Assembly (NCBI GenBank): GCA_903926465.1 | Contig: CAIYJE010000177.1 | Location: 1 to 56,616 of the forward strand | DNA from: an uncultured Planctomycetales bacterium | Lineage (GTDB): Bacteria > Planctomycetota > Planctomycetia > Isosphaerales > Isosphaeraceae | Direction of reading: 5' to 3' | Length of the DNA stretch: 56,616 nt | Shown: positions 9,310 to 18,300 of the stretch, piece by piece | How the letters are laid out: each line of letters starts with the position of its first letter | How positions within the stretch are numbered: position 1 is the stretch's first letter | The notes under the pieces: model-generated | What the model was told of the DNA's origin: nothing | Databases searched by the model: none | What the model saw: only the letters and a program-made list of their open reading frames with translations | Translations under genes and position numbers: made by a program

Positions 9310-10416
9310 TCAAACCTTTCGCCGGAACCGAGGATGGCTGACCGCCGTTCGGAACGGCAGCGAGACCAGCCACCAGCAGGCATAATAAGGCCGCGTCACC
9401 GGCAACCGCTGCGCCGCCCACCGCTTACCCCGTGAACCGCCGCCAGATCGTTCTAGAACGAACAGGGCCTCATCCCGCGAAGGGGTTACACCCAGGGCCT
9501 GCTTGAGTGCCGGAAATTCGGCCTCCAGGCCCAGTGAACCCAGCAACAAACCGAGCACGCCCCGGCAGATAAACTCCGACCGTTCCAGCCGCCGCCGGGC
9601 AAAGAAGCCGGCCCAGTCCAGATCCGGTAACCGCTGGAGCAGGGCCCAGATGTCCACCAACGATTGCAGCCGTAAGTAGCCGCGCTGGATGTCGGCGAAA
9701 ACCGAGACCAGGACGAACGCCAGCTCATCTTCCAGGCTCAAAACTTGCACTTCCAGCTTGTGCAGATCAAGCCGCTCGGCCCTGGCAAACAGGCCCGCGC
9801 TGTCAATCCGCAACCCTGGCAGCCGAGACAGGCACCAGTGCAGGTCCAGCTTGATCTCGCCCTTGGCATAGTCCAGGGCATGGGTGAAGCGGGCAGAAAG
9901 CCGCTCACTCAGAAAAACCGACGATTTGAGGTGGAATCCCCGGCTCTCCAGTAACCGGCACGTGCGGTGGCGGTCCACCTCACGAACCAGCAGATCCAGA
10001 TCCCAGAAACCGCGCCGGGAAACCCCGCCAAACAGCCGCTGGGCCATTTCCAGCCCCTTGATCACCACCAGGGGAATGCCCTCGGCCTGAAACGCCTTGG
10101 CCAGCTCATCCAGCCCGCTCAGACAACGCTCGGCCAGCACCGCTTGCCGCTCGGCCGTCTTGGAAATTCGCGCCCGCAGCTCGGCCGGCAAGACGGGCCC
10201 CAGTGGAGAACCCTCCAGCCTGAAATTCAGGAACGGGCCCATCCGGTGGCGGGCCACCAGAATGTCCAGGGCCTGCGAACTCAGCCCGCCGCCGGCAAGC
10301 TGGCCGGCCAACGCCGCATCCTCGCCACGCAGCAGGCCACCCACCGCCAGGCAAAGCTCAGCGGGGGCACAGCCAAGATCAGACCAAGGGTGGGGCGGGC
10401 GAACCACGGGCGTCAT
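9310..10416 (-). CDS. nucleotidyltransferase-fold protein (NTP_transf_5 type)
   Basis: 368 residues from ATG 10416, preferred over an in-frame ATG at 10488 because AGGAG sits five bases upstream. The pattern is that of the uncharacterised nucleotidyltransferase family PF14907: IPLVVIKGLEMAQRLF followed by RGFWDLDLLV, where the paired aspartates would be catalytic, then HALDYAKGEIKLDLHW. The family is typical of polysaccharide and HprK-linked gene clusters. It heads a two-gene minus-strand unit with the putative DxD glycosyltransferase. Confidence 0.75.
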   Translation of the reverse strand: MTPVVRPPHPWSDLGCAPAELCLAVGGLLRGEDAALAGQLAGGGLSSQALDILVARHRMGPFLNFRLEGSPLGPVLPAELRARISKTAERQAVLAERCLSGLDELAKAFQAEGIPLVVIKGLEMAQRLFGGVSRRGFWDLDLLVREVDRHRTCRLLESRGFHLKSSVFLSERLSARFTHALDYAKGEIKLDLHWCLSRLPGLRIDSAGLFARAERLDLHKLEVQVLSLEDELAFVLVSVFADIQRGYLRLQSLVDIWALLQRLPDLDWAGFFARRRLERSEFICRGVLGLLLGSLGLEAEFPALKQALGVTPSRDEALFVLERSGGGSRGKRWAAQRLPVTRPYYACWWLVSLPFRTAVSHPRFRRKV

Positions 10417-10762
10417 GAAGGCTCCTGTTTGGGAATCTGCCTCAAGATACGGTTCATCGCTTCCCAGACTCCACACGTGTGTGGCCAATCTTCACGCAAA
10501 CGCACGTCTTTATGAGGGCTTTGCACCTCAAAGCCCCGACGCGTTGCCATGAGACAACAGCCTGACGTCGCATATTACATTAAGTTTTGATAAAACGGCC
10601 CATCATCAACAATTCATACACTCTCAAAACACGCAGCCGTTGTTGTCTGCATGTGGCCTGCACCAAACCTATGGCCGGCAAGGGGGTGGGATCTTGCGTT
10701 TCTTGGTTCTCAGAACGGGTCGCAAATGCCAGATCTCATGGAAATTTCGGCGAGATTATGAA

Positions 10763-11551
10763 ATTTCGTACACCGGTGCCACCCGCTTGATCTTCATCGT
10801 GGGCGATCCCATTGCCCAGGTTAAATCCCCCCAGGGGGTCACACCCGTGCTTCGCAATCGCGGGGCCGACGTTCTGGTGGTGCCGGCCCAGGTGCCGGCG
10901 AATGCGCTGGCCGATTTCGTGGCCACCGCCCGGCAGATGGGGAACGTCGATGGCATCATCGTCACCCTCCCCCACAAGTTCGCGGCGCTGGCCTTGTGTG
11001 ATGCCGTCTCACCACGTGCCGCCGCCATTGGCGCGGTCAACCTGATGCGGCTCACTCCGTCGGGCGGCTGGTACGGCGACATGCAAGACGGCCTGGGCCA
11101 TGTGGCGGCCCTGCGTCAACATGGCTGCGAGCCGGCCGGCCAACGGGCACTCGTCATTGGCGCGGGGGGCGCGGGCACGGCCATCGCATTTGCTCTAGCC
11201 GAGGCCGGCGTATGTGCCCTGGCCATCCATGATACCTGCACCGACCGCCGCGATAACCTGATTCGCAAGCTCAAGGCACACTGTCCCGTGGTGCCGGAAC
11301 TCGGATCCAGTGACCCCACCGGCTTTGACCTGGTGGTCAACGCCACCCCCATGGGCATGCAGCCCGATGATCCGCTGCCCATCAGCGTCCAGCGCCTGGC
11401 TGCCACCACTTTCATCAGTGACGTGGTTACCATGCCGGCCGTGCCACCGCTCATTGCCGCCGCCCGCAAACGCGGCTGCCCCACCATGACCGGTACCGGC
11501 ATGTTTCAAGCCATGCGCAACTGCATTGTAGACTTCTACCTGAATCTCTGA
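10763..11551 (+). CDS. shikimate/quinate dehydrogenase-like oxidoreductase
   Basis: Substrate half: IFIVGDPIAQVKSP, then GIIVTLPHKFAALALCD with the catalytic lysine and GAVNLM. NADP half: ALVIGAGGAGTAIAFALA, NATPMGM, and a C-terminal TGTGMFQAMRN. These are AroE-family motifs, but the N-terminal SxSP segment is altered, so the substrate may not be shikimate. Homology by pattern begins near 10760, where no ATG, GTG or TTG lies in frame. Candidates are ATT 10763 (used here), TTG 10787 or a distant ATG 10640; ATG 10758 is out of frame. It leads the O-methyltransferase/GT1 genes by 29 bases. Confidence 0.8.
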   Translation: MSYTGATRLIFIVGDPIAQVKSPQGVTPVLRNRGADVLVVPAQVPANALADFVATARQMGNVDGIIVTLPHKFAALALCDAVSPRAAAIGAVNLMRLTPSGGWYGDMQDGLGHVAALRQHGCEPAGQRALVIGAGGAGTAIAFALAEAGVCALAIHDTCTDRRDNLIRKLKAHCPVVPELGSSDPTGFDLVVNATPMGMQPDDPLPISVQRLAATTFISDVVTMPAVPPLIAAARKRGCPTMTGTGMFQAMRNCIVDFYLNL

Positions 11552-11580
11552 CCGCACGCACACCACCGCCACGCCCGTCC

Positions 11581-12666
11581 ATGGTTCCTGAGCAGCTCCT
11601 CATGCCCGAATCTACCCTCCAAACCCAACCCCAGCCCCAGAGCCCCGAACAGGCCGCCGCCGAACTCAATCGCCTGATCAACGGCTACCAATCCACCCAA
11701 CTCATTTACGTGGCGGCCGTGCTGGGCTTGGCCGACCACCTGGCCCAGGGACCACAAACCAGTGAAACCCTGGCCACCCTGGTTGAGGCCAACCCCACCG
11801 CGCTTTACCGCCTGCTCCGCGCCCTGGCGGCCCTGGGCGTACTGCATGAACATGAGCAGCCGCCTCAGACCTTCTCACTCACCCCCATGGGAGATTGCCT
11901 GCGCTCCAACGCCCAGCCCTCGATCCGCCCCTGGGCCACCTTCGTGGCCCAACCTCACCGCTGGCAAACCTGGGGACATCTGCTTCAAAGCGTGAAAACC
12001 GGCGAGAACGCCTTTCAGGCCGTGCTGGGCATGGATAGCTGGACTTACCGCCAGCAAAACCCCGAGCAAGGGGCCATCTTCAACGCCGCCATGACCGTGA
12101 ACGCGCAACGGATCAATGCCGCCATTGTGTCGGCATATGATTTCAGCCGCTACCACCGCATTTGCGATATCGGCGGCGGCCAGGGCGCGCTGCTGGCCGC
12201 CATTCTGGCCGCCAGCACGCAGACGCAGGGCACGCTGTTTGATCTGCCCCACGTGGTCAACTCCGCAGGCCCGGTGCTGGACGCCGCCGGTGTCGCCGGT
12301 CGCTGCCAGACCATGGGCGGAAGCATGTTCGACAGCGTGCCGCCAGCCTGTAACCTGTACCTGCTCAAGTTCATCTTGCATGACTGGAACGACCATGACT
12401 GCCTGCGCATCTTGCAAGCCTGCCGGCGCTCCATGCCGGAGAACGCCACCCTGCTGGTGATTGAGTATCTGATTGGCCCGCCCAACCAGGGGCTGGCCAC
12501 CAAGCTGTCTGACCTCAACATGCTGCTGGGCCCCGGCGGCCAGGAACGGACCCAGGCCGAGTTCGCCACCTTGTTTCAAAACGCCGGGTTTCTTCTCAAG
12601 CAGGTGCTTCCCACCAGTGCCCCCGTGAACCTGCTTGTCCTGGAACCGGCCCTGACATGCCCATGA
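11581..12666 (+). CDS. SAM-dependent O-methyltransferase
   Basis: 361 residues; ATG 11602 is an alternative start and neither has a clear ribosome site. An N-terminal winged-helix dimerisation domain (about 20-110) is followed by a PF00891-type catalytic domain: SAM motif ICDIGGGQGALLAAIL near residue 195, KFILHDWNDHD near 262 with the likely catalytic histidine, and DLNMLLGPGGQERT. This is the class that methylates phenolic hydroxyls in bacterial natural products. Its stop overlaps the glycosyltransferase start, so the two are translationally coupled. Confidence 0.88.
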   Translation: MVPEQLLMPESTLQTQPQPQSPEQAAAELNRLINGYQSTQLIYVAAVLGLADHLAQGPQTSETLATLVEANPTALYRLLRALAALGVLHEHEQPPQTFSLTPMGDCLRSNAQPSIRPWATFVAQPHRWQTWGHLLQSVKTGENAFQAVLGMDSWTYRQQNPEQGAIFNAAMTVNAQRINAAIVSAYDFSRYHRICDIGGGQGALLAAILAASTQTQGTLFDLPHVVNSAGPVLDAAGVAGRCQTMGGSMFDSVPPACNLYLLKFILHDWNDHDCLRILQACRRSMPENATLLVIEYLIGPPNQGLATKLSDLNMLLGPGGQERTQAEFATLFQNAGFLLKQVLPTSAPVNLLVLEPALTCP

Positions 12667-13871
12667 CGCCCGTTGTCGTCGTTTGTATGCCCGAACGCGG
12701 CCACCTTCAGCGGTTGTTGCCCATGATCGCCGGCATTGCCGGCCGTGGCCGGATCGTGTACGTACTGACCGACCCCCGCTATCAACCCCAGGTGGCGCAG
12801 GCCGGCGGCCGCCTGATCGACCTGTTCCAGCACCATCCGCTCCATGACGTCGACGCCAGCTCCATTCCCGTGCCCAGCCGGTACGTGACGTTTGCCGCCA
12901 CCTCTGTGGATTCGCTCACACCACGGGTCGCGGCCCTGAAACCAGGCCTGATCCTCTACGACACCTTTGCCGTGGTGGCTCCGCTGATCGCTCGCCGGCT
13001 CGACCTGCCTTATCTCAACGTCTGCGCCTGCCACGCCGCCGTGCCCGCGCAGCAAATTGCCGAACTGCGACAAGACCCCAGAGTGGCCACCTCGGCCGCC
13101 TGCCACGCGGCCGTGCAACGCCTGCAAGATTGTGAAGCGATGCCAAATGCCCACCCCTTCTCCTACATCGATAACCCAAGCCCGTTCCTGAATATTTACG
13201 GCGAACCGCCCCAGTTTCTGGACCCCGCCAGCCGTGCCGCGTTTGAACCGCTGGCCTTCTTCGGGTCGCTGGCACCAGAACTTCAAACCGGTTCGGCCGC
13301 CAGGAGCCCGTTCCGGCCCGGTACACGGGCCCGCACCATTTACGTTTCATTTGGCACCGTGATCTGGCGCTACTACCAGGCCACGGCCTTGGCCGCGTTT
13401 GAGGTCTTGGCCAACGCCGTCGCCGGGCTCGAAAATGTGGAAGCGGTGTTCGGCCTTGGCGGCCATGCCGTAGACCCGGCCCTCTGCGCACCACTTCAAC
13501 GCCCCAACGTGCGCATTGCCTCGTACCTGGACCAGTGGTCCACCCTGCAAACCACCAACCTGTTTGTGACCCATCACGGCCTGAACTCGACCCATGAAGC
13601 CATTTACCACCGCGTTCCGATGATCTCCTACCCGTTCTTCAGTGATCAGCCGGCGCTGGCCGAACGCTGCCGGCAACTGGGCCTGGCCGTGCCGCTGACC
13701 ACGGCCCCCAGGGCCCCGATCTCACTTGAAGCGGTGCGCAACGCCCTCCAGACCTTGACCGCCGACCCCACAGGCTTTGCCAACCGACTGGAACAGGCAC
13801 GCGGCTGGGAACTGGAGACCATTGCCGGCCGACCGGCCGTCATTGACCAGATCTGCGCGTTTGCACGCTAA
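12663..13871 (+). CDS. GT1-family (UGT/MGT-like) glycosyltransferase
   Basis: 402 residues from ATG 12663, whose ATGA overlaps the methyltransferase stop; ATG 12657 is an alternative. The N-terminal domain begins VVVVCMPERGHLQRLLP with the acceptor-base histidine. The C-terminal domain has IYVSFGTV and the donor-binding THHGLNSTHEAIYHRVP segment followed by FFSDQPALAERC, typical of macrolide/flavonoid-type glycosyltransferases acting on small molecules. With the O-methyltransferase and the shikimate-dehydrogenase-like gene it suggests tailoring of an aromatic or polyhydroxylated metabolite. Confidence 0.88.
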   Translation: MTPVVVVCMPERGHLQRLLPMIAGIAGRGRIVYVLTDPRYQPQVAQAGGRLIDLFQHHPLHDVDASSIPVPSRYVTFAATSVDSLTPRVAALKPGLILYDTFAVVAPLIARRLDLPYLNVCACHAAVPAQQIAELRQDPRVATSAACHAAVQRLQDCEAMPNAHPFSYIDNPSPFLNIYGEPPQFLDPASRAAFEPLAFFGSLAPELQTGSAARSPFRPGTRARTIYVSFGTVIWRYYQATALAAFEVLANAVAGLENVEAVFGLGGHAVDPALCAPLQRPNVRIASYLDQWSTLQTTNLFVTHHGLNSTHEAIYHRVPMISYPFFSDQPALAERCRQLGLAVPLTTAPRAPISLEAVRNALQTLTADPTGFANRLEQARGWELETIAGRPAVIDQICAFAR

Positions 13872-14186
13872 ACCCGGGCCACACGTTGTTCCTGAGCAGT
13901 ATCGAGGGACGGTTGCTGCCGTCTTGTCTTGCCGGCCGATCCCGTTAATGATCAAGACAACCAGAATTCTGATGGCCGGCCGATGCCCGAGATCCCGTCT
14001 CCCGCAAAGACCCACTCGTGAAACGAACAGGATTGAGCCGACGCCCGGTCGGCGGCCTGGCTGGTACCGGGGCCTTGGCCAGCCGCGAGCGCCTGAACTG
14101 GGACGCTGTGGCCGAACGGTTCAGAGATAGCGAGACCATCCATCCCAATCCAGGGCCGGCCAGGCCCACCAAAAGGACCTGCCACC
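13872..14186. other. intergenic, no feature recognised
   Basis: 315 bases between the GT1 gene and the aldo/keto reductase. Overlapping open frames exist on both strands but none has a domain, a ribosome site or plausible composition. AAAAGGAC at the right end is the ribosome site of the next gene. Confidence 0.5.
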
Positions 14187-15413
14187 ATGACGCGACCCGC
14201 TCCCGGCGAACGGAACCCCAGCCGTCCGTCCGACCTCTCCAGACGCGAAGCCATTCAGGCCGGCGTGGGAGGATTGCTGGCCTCTACCGTGCCGGTGACC
14301 GCCAATAGCCTGCACGCCGAGTCCACAACGCCGCCCGAAAATCCGCCCGCGGCCAACGTCGAATGGCGAAACCAGCAAGCCGGCATGGCCTACAGACGGC
14401 TGGGCCGGACCGGCCTGATGGTGTCGGAAGTGGTCAGCGGCGGCGACCCGATTAACCTGGACAACTACAAGCACCTGGACCGGGCCCTGGAACGTGGCCT
14501 GAACTACCTGGACATGGCCCCCATGTACGGCGACGGTGCCTGCGAACAAGCGATTGGCAAACTCCTGGCGGGTTCCTCCAATAAGCGTGACAAGGTCTTT
14601 CTGACCACCAAGATGAGCGGCTTCACCGGCCAGCGTGAAGGGATGTATCGCGACATCTTCAACGGCCTGCCCCCCACCAAGCAAGACGCGATCATGGCCA
14701 GGGCCCAAGCCCTCCGCAACAGCCGGGGCGTGGATGCCCCCGGCTACTACATGACTTACTACCCTGGCCAGCAAGAAGGGTTCGAACCCGCCTACCTGCG
14801 GGTGGCCATGCGCGAGGAATACGGTGCCCAGGTTGAAGGCAGCCCCAGCTTCCAGGGCTTCATCCAGAAAACGCTTGAGGGCAGCCTCAAGCGGGTGGGC
14901 ACCGACCACTTCGACATCATCATGTGCCCCCACGGCGCCAACGCCCCCGAAGATCTGGACGCCCCCGAAATTATCGAGGCGTTCAACGACCTGAAACGCC
15001 AGGGAAAGGTCCGCTTCCTGGGCGTGACCTCCCACAATGATCCGGCCGGTATCCTGCGCGCGGCCGTTGCCGCCGGCCATTACGACCTGGTCATGTGCGC
15101 CTACAACGTGATCAACGGCGGCTACGTTGATGAAGCCATTCGCCAGGCCGCCGCCAGCGAGGTGGGGATCATTGCCATGAAAGTGGCCATGGCCGTGGCC
15201 ACCCACCACACGCCGCTCCAGCCCACCCCCCAGTGGCGCATTGACAAGGTGAACAAGATTGTGCCCGGAGACTGGAAGGCTCCCCAAAAAGCATACCTCT
15301 GGTCACTCCAGAACCCCAGAATTACCGCCGTGATCTCTAACCTCTGGAACGAGACGTTCATCGACGAGAACCTGAGCCTGGCCGGCATCAAGGTCGAACT
15401 TCAGCCGGCCTGA
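14187..15413 (+). CDS. aldo/keto reductase with twin-arginine signal
   Basis: 408 residues. The N-terminus has SRREAIQAGVGGLLAST, a Tat-type signal, implying export folded with its nicotinamide cofactor. The mature part is an AKR barrel: YRRLGRTGLMVSEVV, catalytic D-x4-Y in DMAPMYGDG, lysine in LTTKMSG and histidine in IIMCPHGAN. A longer loop at about residues 155-225 is unlike cytosolic AKRs. AGGAC lies before the ATG. Planctomycetes have many exported AKR-like oxidoreductases of unknown substrate. It may or may not belong to the preceding cassette, which ends 315 bases upstream. Confidence 0.85.
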   Translation: MTRPAPGERNPSRPSDLSRREAIQAGVGGLLASTVPVTANSLHAESTTPPENPPAANVEWRNQQAGMAYRRLGRTGLMVSEVVSGGDPINLDNYKHLDRALERGLNYLDMAPMYGDGACEQAIGKLLAGSSNKRDKVFLTTKMSGFTGQREGMYRDIFNGLPPTKQDAIMARAQALRNSRGVDAPGYYMTYYPGQQEGFEPAYLRVAMREEYGAQVEGSPSFQGFIQKTLEGSLKRVGTDHFDIIMCPHGANAPEDLDAPEIIEAFNDLKRQGKVRFLGVTSHNDPAGILRAAVAAGHYDLVMCAYNVINGGYVDEAIRQAAASEVGIIAMKVAMAVATHHTPLQPTPQWRIDKVNKIVPGDWKAPQKAYLWSLQNPRITAVISNLWNETFIDENLSLAGIKVELQPA

Positions 15414-15647
15414 GAAATCCCATTTCCCAACCCGGCCGGGGGGTTCCCGCGCCTCCAGCTTGCGTTCCGGGCCAGCTTTCAAGGGCCCAGCCAACCAGCA
15501 CGCCGTTCCAGACGCAACCCCGACGACCTACACTGATAGCATCCAAGCGAAGCAAACCATCCCGAGGCCCCGCGAAACGTACACCAAGCCAACCCTGGGT
15601 CCGTGCCACCCGGGGCTCACACAGCTCCCAACGAGGCAATCTTACCC

Positions 15648-15878
15648 ATGGCAACCGACGAAGAGTTGAAGGCCGCACTCAAGGCGTTCAAGAAGCGGTT
15701 CAAGCTGGCCAAGCTCGATGATGAATCCCGTCTCGGGCATGCGGGAAGCCGTAAGTCCGGCCTCACCGGCATCATGCCGCCCAGCGGCCACCCACCAGGG
15801 ATCTGGGAAGAGCTAGTCAAGAAAGGCAAACTCAAACGCGAGATGTCCGACACCTATTCGGTCATGCCCGGCGTGTGA
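15648..15878 (+). CDS. small conserved planctomycete protein
   Basis: 76 residues from ATG 15648. Lysine-rich N-terminal helix (LKAALKAFKKRFK), a central GHAGSRKSGLTGIMPPSG and a WEELVKKGKLKRE helix near the end. This arrangement resembles small hypothetical proteins common in planctomycetes; no function is known to me. It is a single gene ended by the hairpin at 15957-15995. Confidence 0.65.
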   Translation: MATDEELKAALKAFKKRFKLAKLDDESRLGHAGSRKSGLTGIMPPSGHPPGIWEELVKKGKLKREMSDTYSVMPGV

Positions 15879-15956
15879 GTGGCTTGCCAGTCCCAAGACT
15901 CGACACGACGTGTTGAGGAACGGCGTGGCTTCTTGCCGCCACTGTTGCTCCAAAGA

Positions 15957-15995
15957 AAACGCCCATATCTGGCCTTCGGCCAGATGTGGGCGTTT
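15957..15995. terminator. bidirectional terminator hairpin
   Basis: A long near-perfect inverted repeat: AAACGCCCAYATCTGGCC facing its complement across a 3-base loop centred near 15975, flanked by A residues on the left and T residues on the right. It sits between converging genes (15648-15878 plus, 16100-16615 minus) and would serve both. Confidence 0.85.
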
Positions 15996-16099
15996 AGGCC
16001 AATCTGCAATGCGTTGGCATAAGCACAAATTCACGATGGACTTACGCCTCACCGTTGGTTTCAGCTGAGGCAATCAGGCACGCACCGCACCCTGCAGGC

Positions 16100-16615
16100 T
16101 CACAGGTCATCATTGCCCAGAATGTCATCGTCTTCGCTGTCGTCAGACTCGGAGCCGGCTTCTGGGTCCAAGGCCGACAGTTCGGCCGCGTGATCGGCGC
16201 AGTGGTCCAGGAACTTGGGCAGATACCGCTGGATAAACAACGAGACGGCAATCTGCGTATCCGGGTTATTCATCCCCCAGATACTGACCCGGGCTTCGTC
16301 CAGTTCCGGATCCATCTGGATGCAGAACCGATCATCCACGGCCATGCAAAGCGGCAGATCGTCTAACCACTGCTTGGCCAGCAAGTTCACCCCCGGCCCA
16401 CCCAGGGAAATGCTGGGCAATACCTGCAGCGCTTCTTCATGCAGCCAGCGCACATCGGCCACCACCGACACCCGAAACGGCACCCCCGGGCGGGCCCGTA
16501 AGGCATCCTCAATTTGCTGCTTGAGGTAATACGCCAGCGGCCGGTCGGCCTCCTCGGCGCGCAGGGTGGTTCCGGTCACGAGCAGGATCAAGCCGGCCCG
16601 TTGCTTCTCGGCCAT
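16100..16615 (-). CDS. conserved hypothetical protein
   Basis: 171 residues with AGGAG seven bases before the ATG at 16615. Mixed alpha/beta composition, no signal peptide, and an acidic tail (about residues 150-171 rich in Asp, Glu and Ser). Segments such as VSVVADVRWLHEEAL and FCIQMDPELDEARVSIWGMN suggest a compact cytosolic domain, but I recognise no family. It is monocistronic. Confidence 0.65.
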   Translation of the reverse strand: MAEKQRAGLILLVTGTTLRAEEADRPLAYYLKQQIEDALRARPGVPFRVSVVADVRWLHEEALQVLPSISLGGPGVNLLAKQWLDDLPLCMAVDDRFCIQMDPELDEARVSIWGMNNPDTQIAVSLFIQRYLPKFLDHCADHAAELSALDPEAGSESDDSEDDDILGNDDL

Positions 16616-16860
16616 GCCGGGCTCCTACTCAGAAAAATCGAAACGGGGATAAACTTCGGCATTCAATTGCAAACAAGACTTTCACCATGGGCAAAAGCGG
16701 ACGCGGCCAAGAATCAATCGCACCCAAGAAACCGCGGTCCGGATTCGCAACGAGTGACTTGCCAGGAACATGCTACGGCAACACCCACTCCGAGGCAATT
16801 CAAACGCAGGCCACACCGCCTGGAAAGCCACCCCGCACCAACCCTGGAAAGGCACGAAAC

Positions 16861-17646
16861 TCAGGGATTTTCAGAGACCCGCCAGGCCACAATCCGCCGT
16901 AAAACCGACTCGGCGGCCGAGAGCACATCTTGGGACTCGGCCTCAAATTGCTGAGAGACCGACGCATGACCAGGCACCGGCACCGCGCACCGGAACCGCA
17001 CCGTTTGGCCGGGCTCGCCCTCAATCCAGAACCGGCTCACTCCCTGCGCCTTGAGCTTGCGGGCCAGATCGGCCCAGGTGCTGGCCGACGCACCAGTTGC
17101 AGCAGCCGCCACCGCAACCGCAGGGCCAGAAACCGGCATGGGGGTGGGGGGCAAGCCAGGATCAGGCCGACCCGAAGCACCAGTTCCCACAGCCGCAGAC
17201 GACCGCCGCAGCAGTTCATCGCGGGTCAGGTCGGTGGTGGGGGCCGGAGGCTCGGAAATGGCCGTGGCAGCAGATCCACGCGACGTTGTGGACGGCGGCT
17301 CCAGCGGTGGCGGCTGCACGCCCCAGGGATCAACGGGGGCCGACTTCGGCTTGGCCGGATGCTGAACCGTGCCGGCAACCGGCAGCGGCGCCTGTCCGGC
17401 ATGGTCTAAGCCCGCCACCAGCGGTTGAATGGGTTTGGAGGCAGAGGCAGACTCCGCACCACCACTGGCCGGCTTGCCCAGATCGAAACTGGGAAGTTCC
17501 GAGGCCGGCTCGGCCGGCAGCGGGTTCAGCTTGGGGGGGGTCAGGCCAACCATGTCACGCACCCAGGCCAACCCGGGCCCATTCACCACCGCGCCACCCG
17601 CAAACGAGGCACCGACCAGCGTCAAAACAAGAAGGGCTTTCTGCAC
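16861..17646 (-). CDS. exported/anchored protein with Pro-rich linker and C-terminal domain
   Basis: 261 residues from a GTG at 17646, chosen because GGAGG lies eight bases upstream and the peptide then begins with a signal-like MQKALLVLTLVGASFAGG; the frame upstream is not credible. Residues about 45-175 are a Pro/Ala/Ser-rich linker. The last 85 residues form a small folded domain (WADLARKLKAQGVSRFWIEG, then VRFRCAVPV). Domain not recognised. Probably periplasmic or membrane-anchored. Confidence 0.65.
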   Translation of the reverse strand: MQKALLVLTLVGASFAGGAVVNGPGLAWVRDMVGLTPPKLNPLPAEPASELPSFDLGKPASGGAESASASKPIQPLVAGLDHAGQAPLPVAGTVQHPAKPKSAPVDPWGVQPPPLEPPSTTSRGSAATAISEPPAPTTDLTRDELLRRSSAAVGTGASGRPDPGLPPTPMPVSGPAVAVAAAATGASASTWADLARKLKAQGVSRFWIEGEPGQTVRFRCAVPVPGHASVSQQFEAESQDVLSAAESVLRRIVAWRVSENP

Positions 17647-17956
17647 CCTAACGGCCTCCCTGCCGATGGTTACCACATGAGCGGCCTGGAGAAAGAAAAT
17701 CCAGACCGCGACGGGTTTGACCCCAAGCTCAAGCCCCGGCCAGCGAACTGACCCTGGAGCCGTTGAGATGCGCCCCGGGCCACCGCGGCCGGATTTCACC
17801 CGAGCCCGGCGGTTTCGGCAAGGTCAAGTTCACCAACCGAACGCCCCAGGCCGGCCCGAGTCATCCGTTGCCCGGTCAACAGGTTACGGTAATCACCGGC
17901 CATCCAATCACTCTCCCTTTCCTCGTTGCCGCAGGGCTGGTAGTGTGGGGAAGATC
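17647..17956. other. divergent intergenic region, no feature recognised
   Basis: 310 bases between the divergent starts of the GTG-initiated gene (minus) and the small membrane protein (plus). It must hold both promoters, but I see no confident -35/-10 pair. The open frames across it have no ribosome sites. Confidence 0.45.
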
Positions 17957-18160
17957 ATGCTCGACCTGATCTGGGCTATCCTGACATTCCCGTTTCGCGC
18001 CATCGGCTGGGTGGTGGGGCTGTGCGGCCGTATGGTCGGCCTGGCCATTGGGTTTGCCCTGATGGTCTTGGGGGTGGCCGTGTGCGCCAACGGCTGGCTG
18101 CCCGTGGGCATCCCCCTGTTCGCCATCGGCCTGCTGCTCACCCTCAGAGCCCTGGGCTAA
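17957..18160 (+). CDS. small two-helix membrane protein
   Basis: 67 residues from ATG 17957. Almost entirely hydrophobic, with glycine-rich helices at about residues 12-38 and 44-62 (GLAIGFALMVLGVAVCANGW, then GIPLFAIGLLLTLRALG). It resembles small inner-membrane proteins of unknown role. The frame extends far upstream but that part is low-quality; the ATG is preferred because the membrane protein begins there. Confidence 0.6.
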   Translation: MLDLIWAILTFPFRAIGWVVGLCGRMVGLAIGFALMVLGVAVCANGWLPVGIPLFAIGLLLTLRALG

Positions 18161-18300
18161 ACCGGCCAACCTCCCCCCCACTCGGCACGTGACTTGCCTT
18201 CAGCCGTGTGGCAGAAACGACCACGCAAACCGGCCTTTCCCAGACCTCATTTTTGGCCCGCCTCCCGCACGCGAGGACAGACTGCCCGACATGGACGGCT

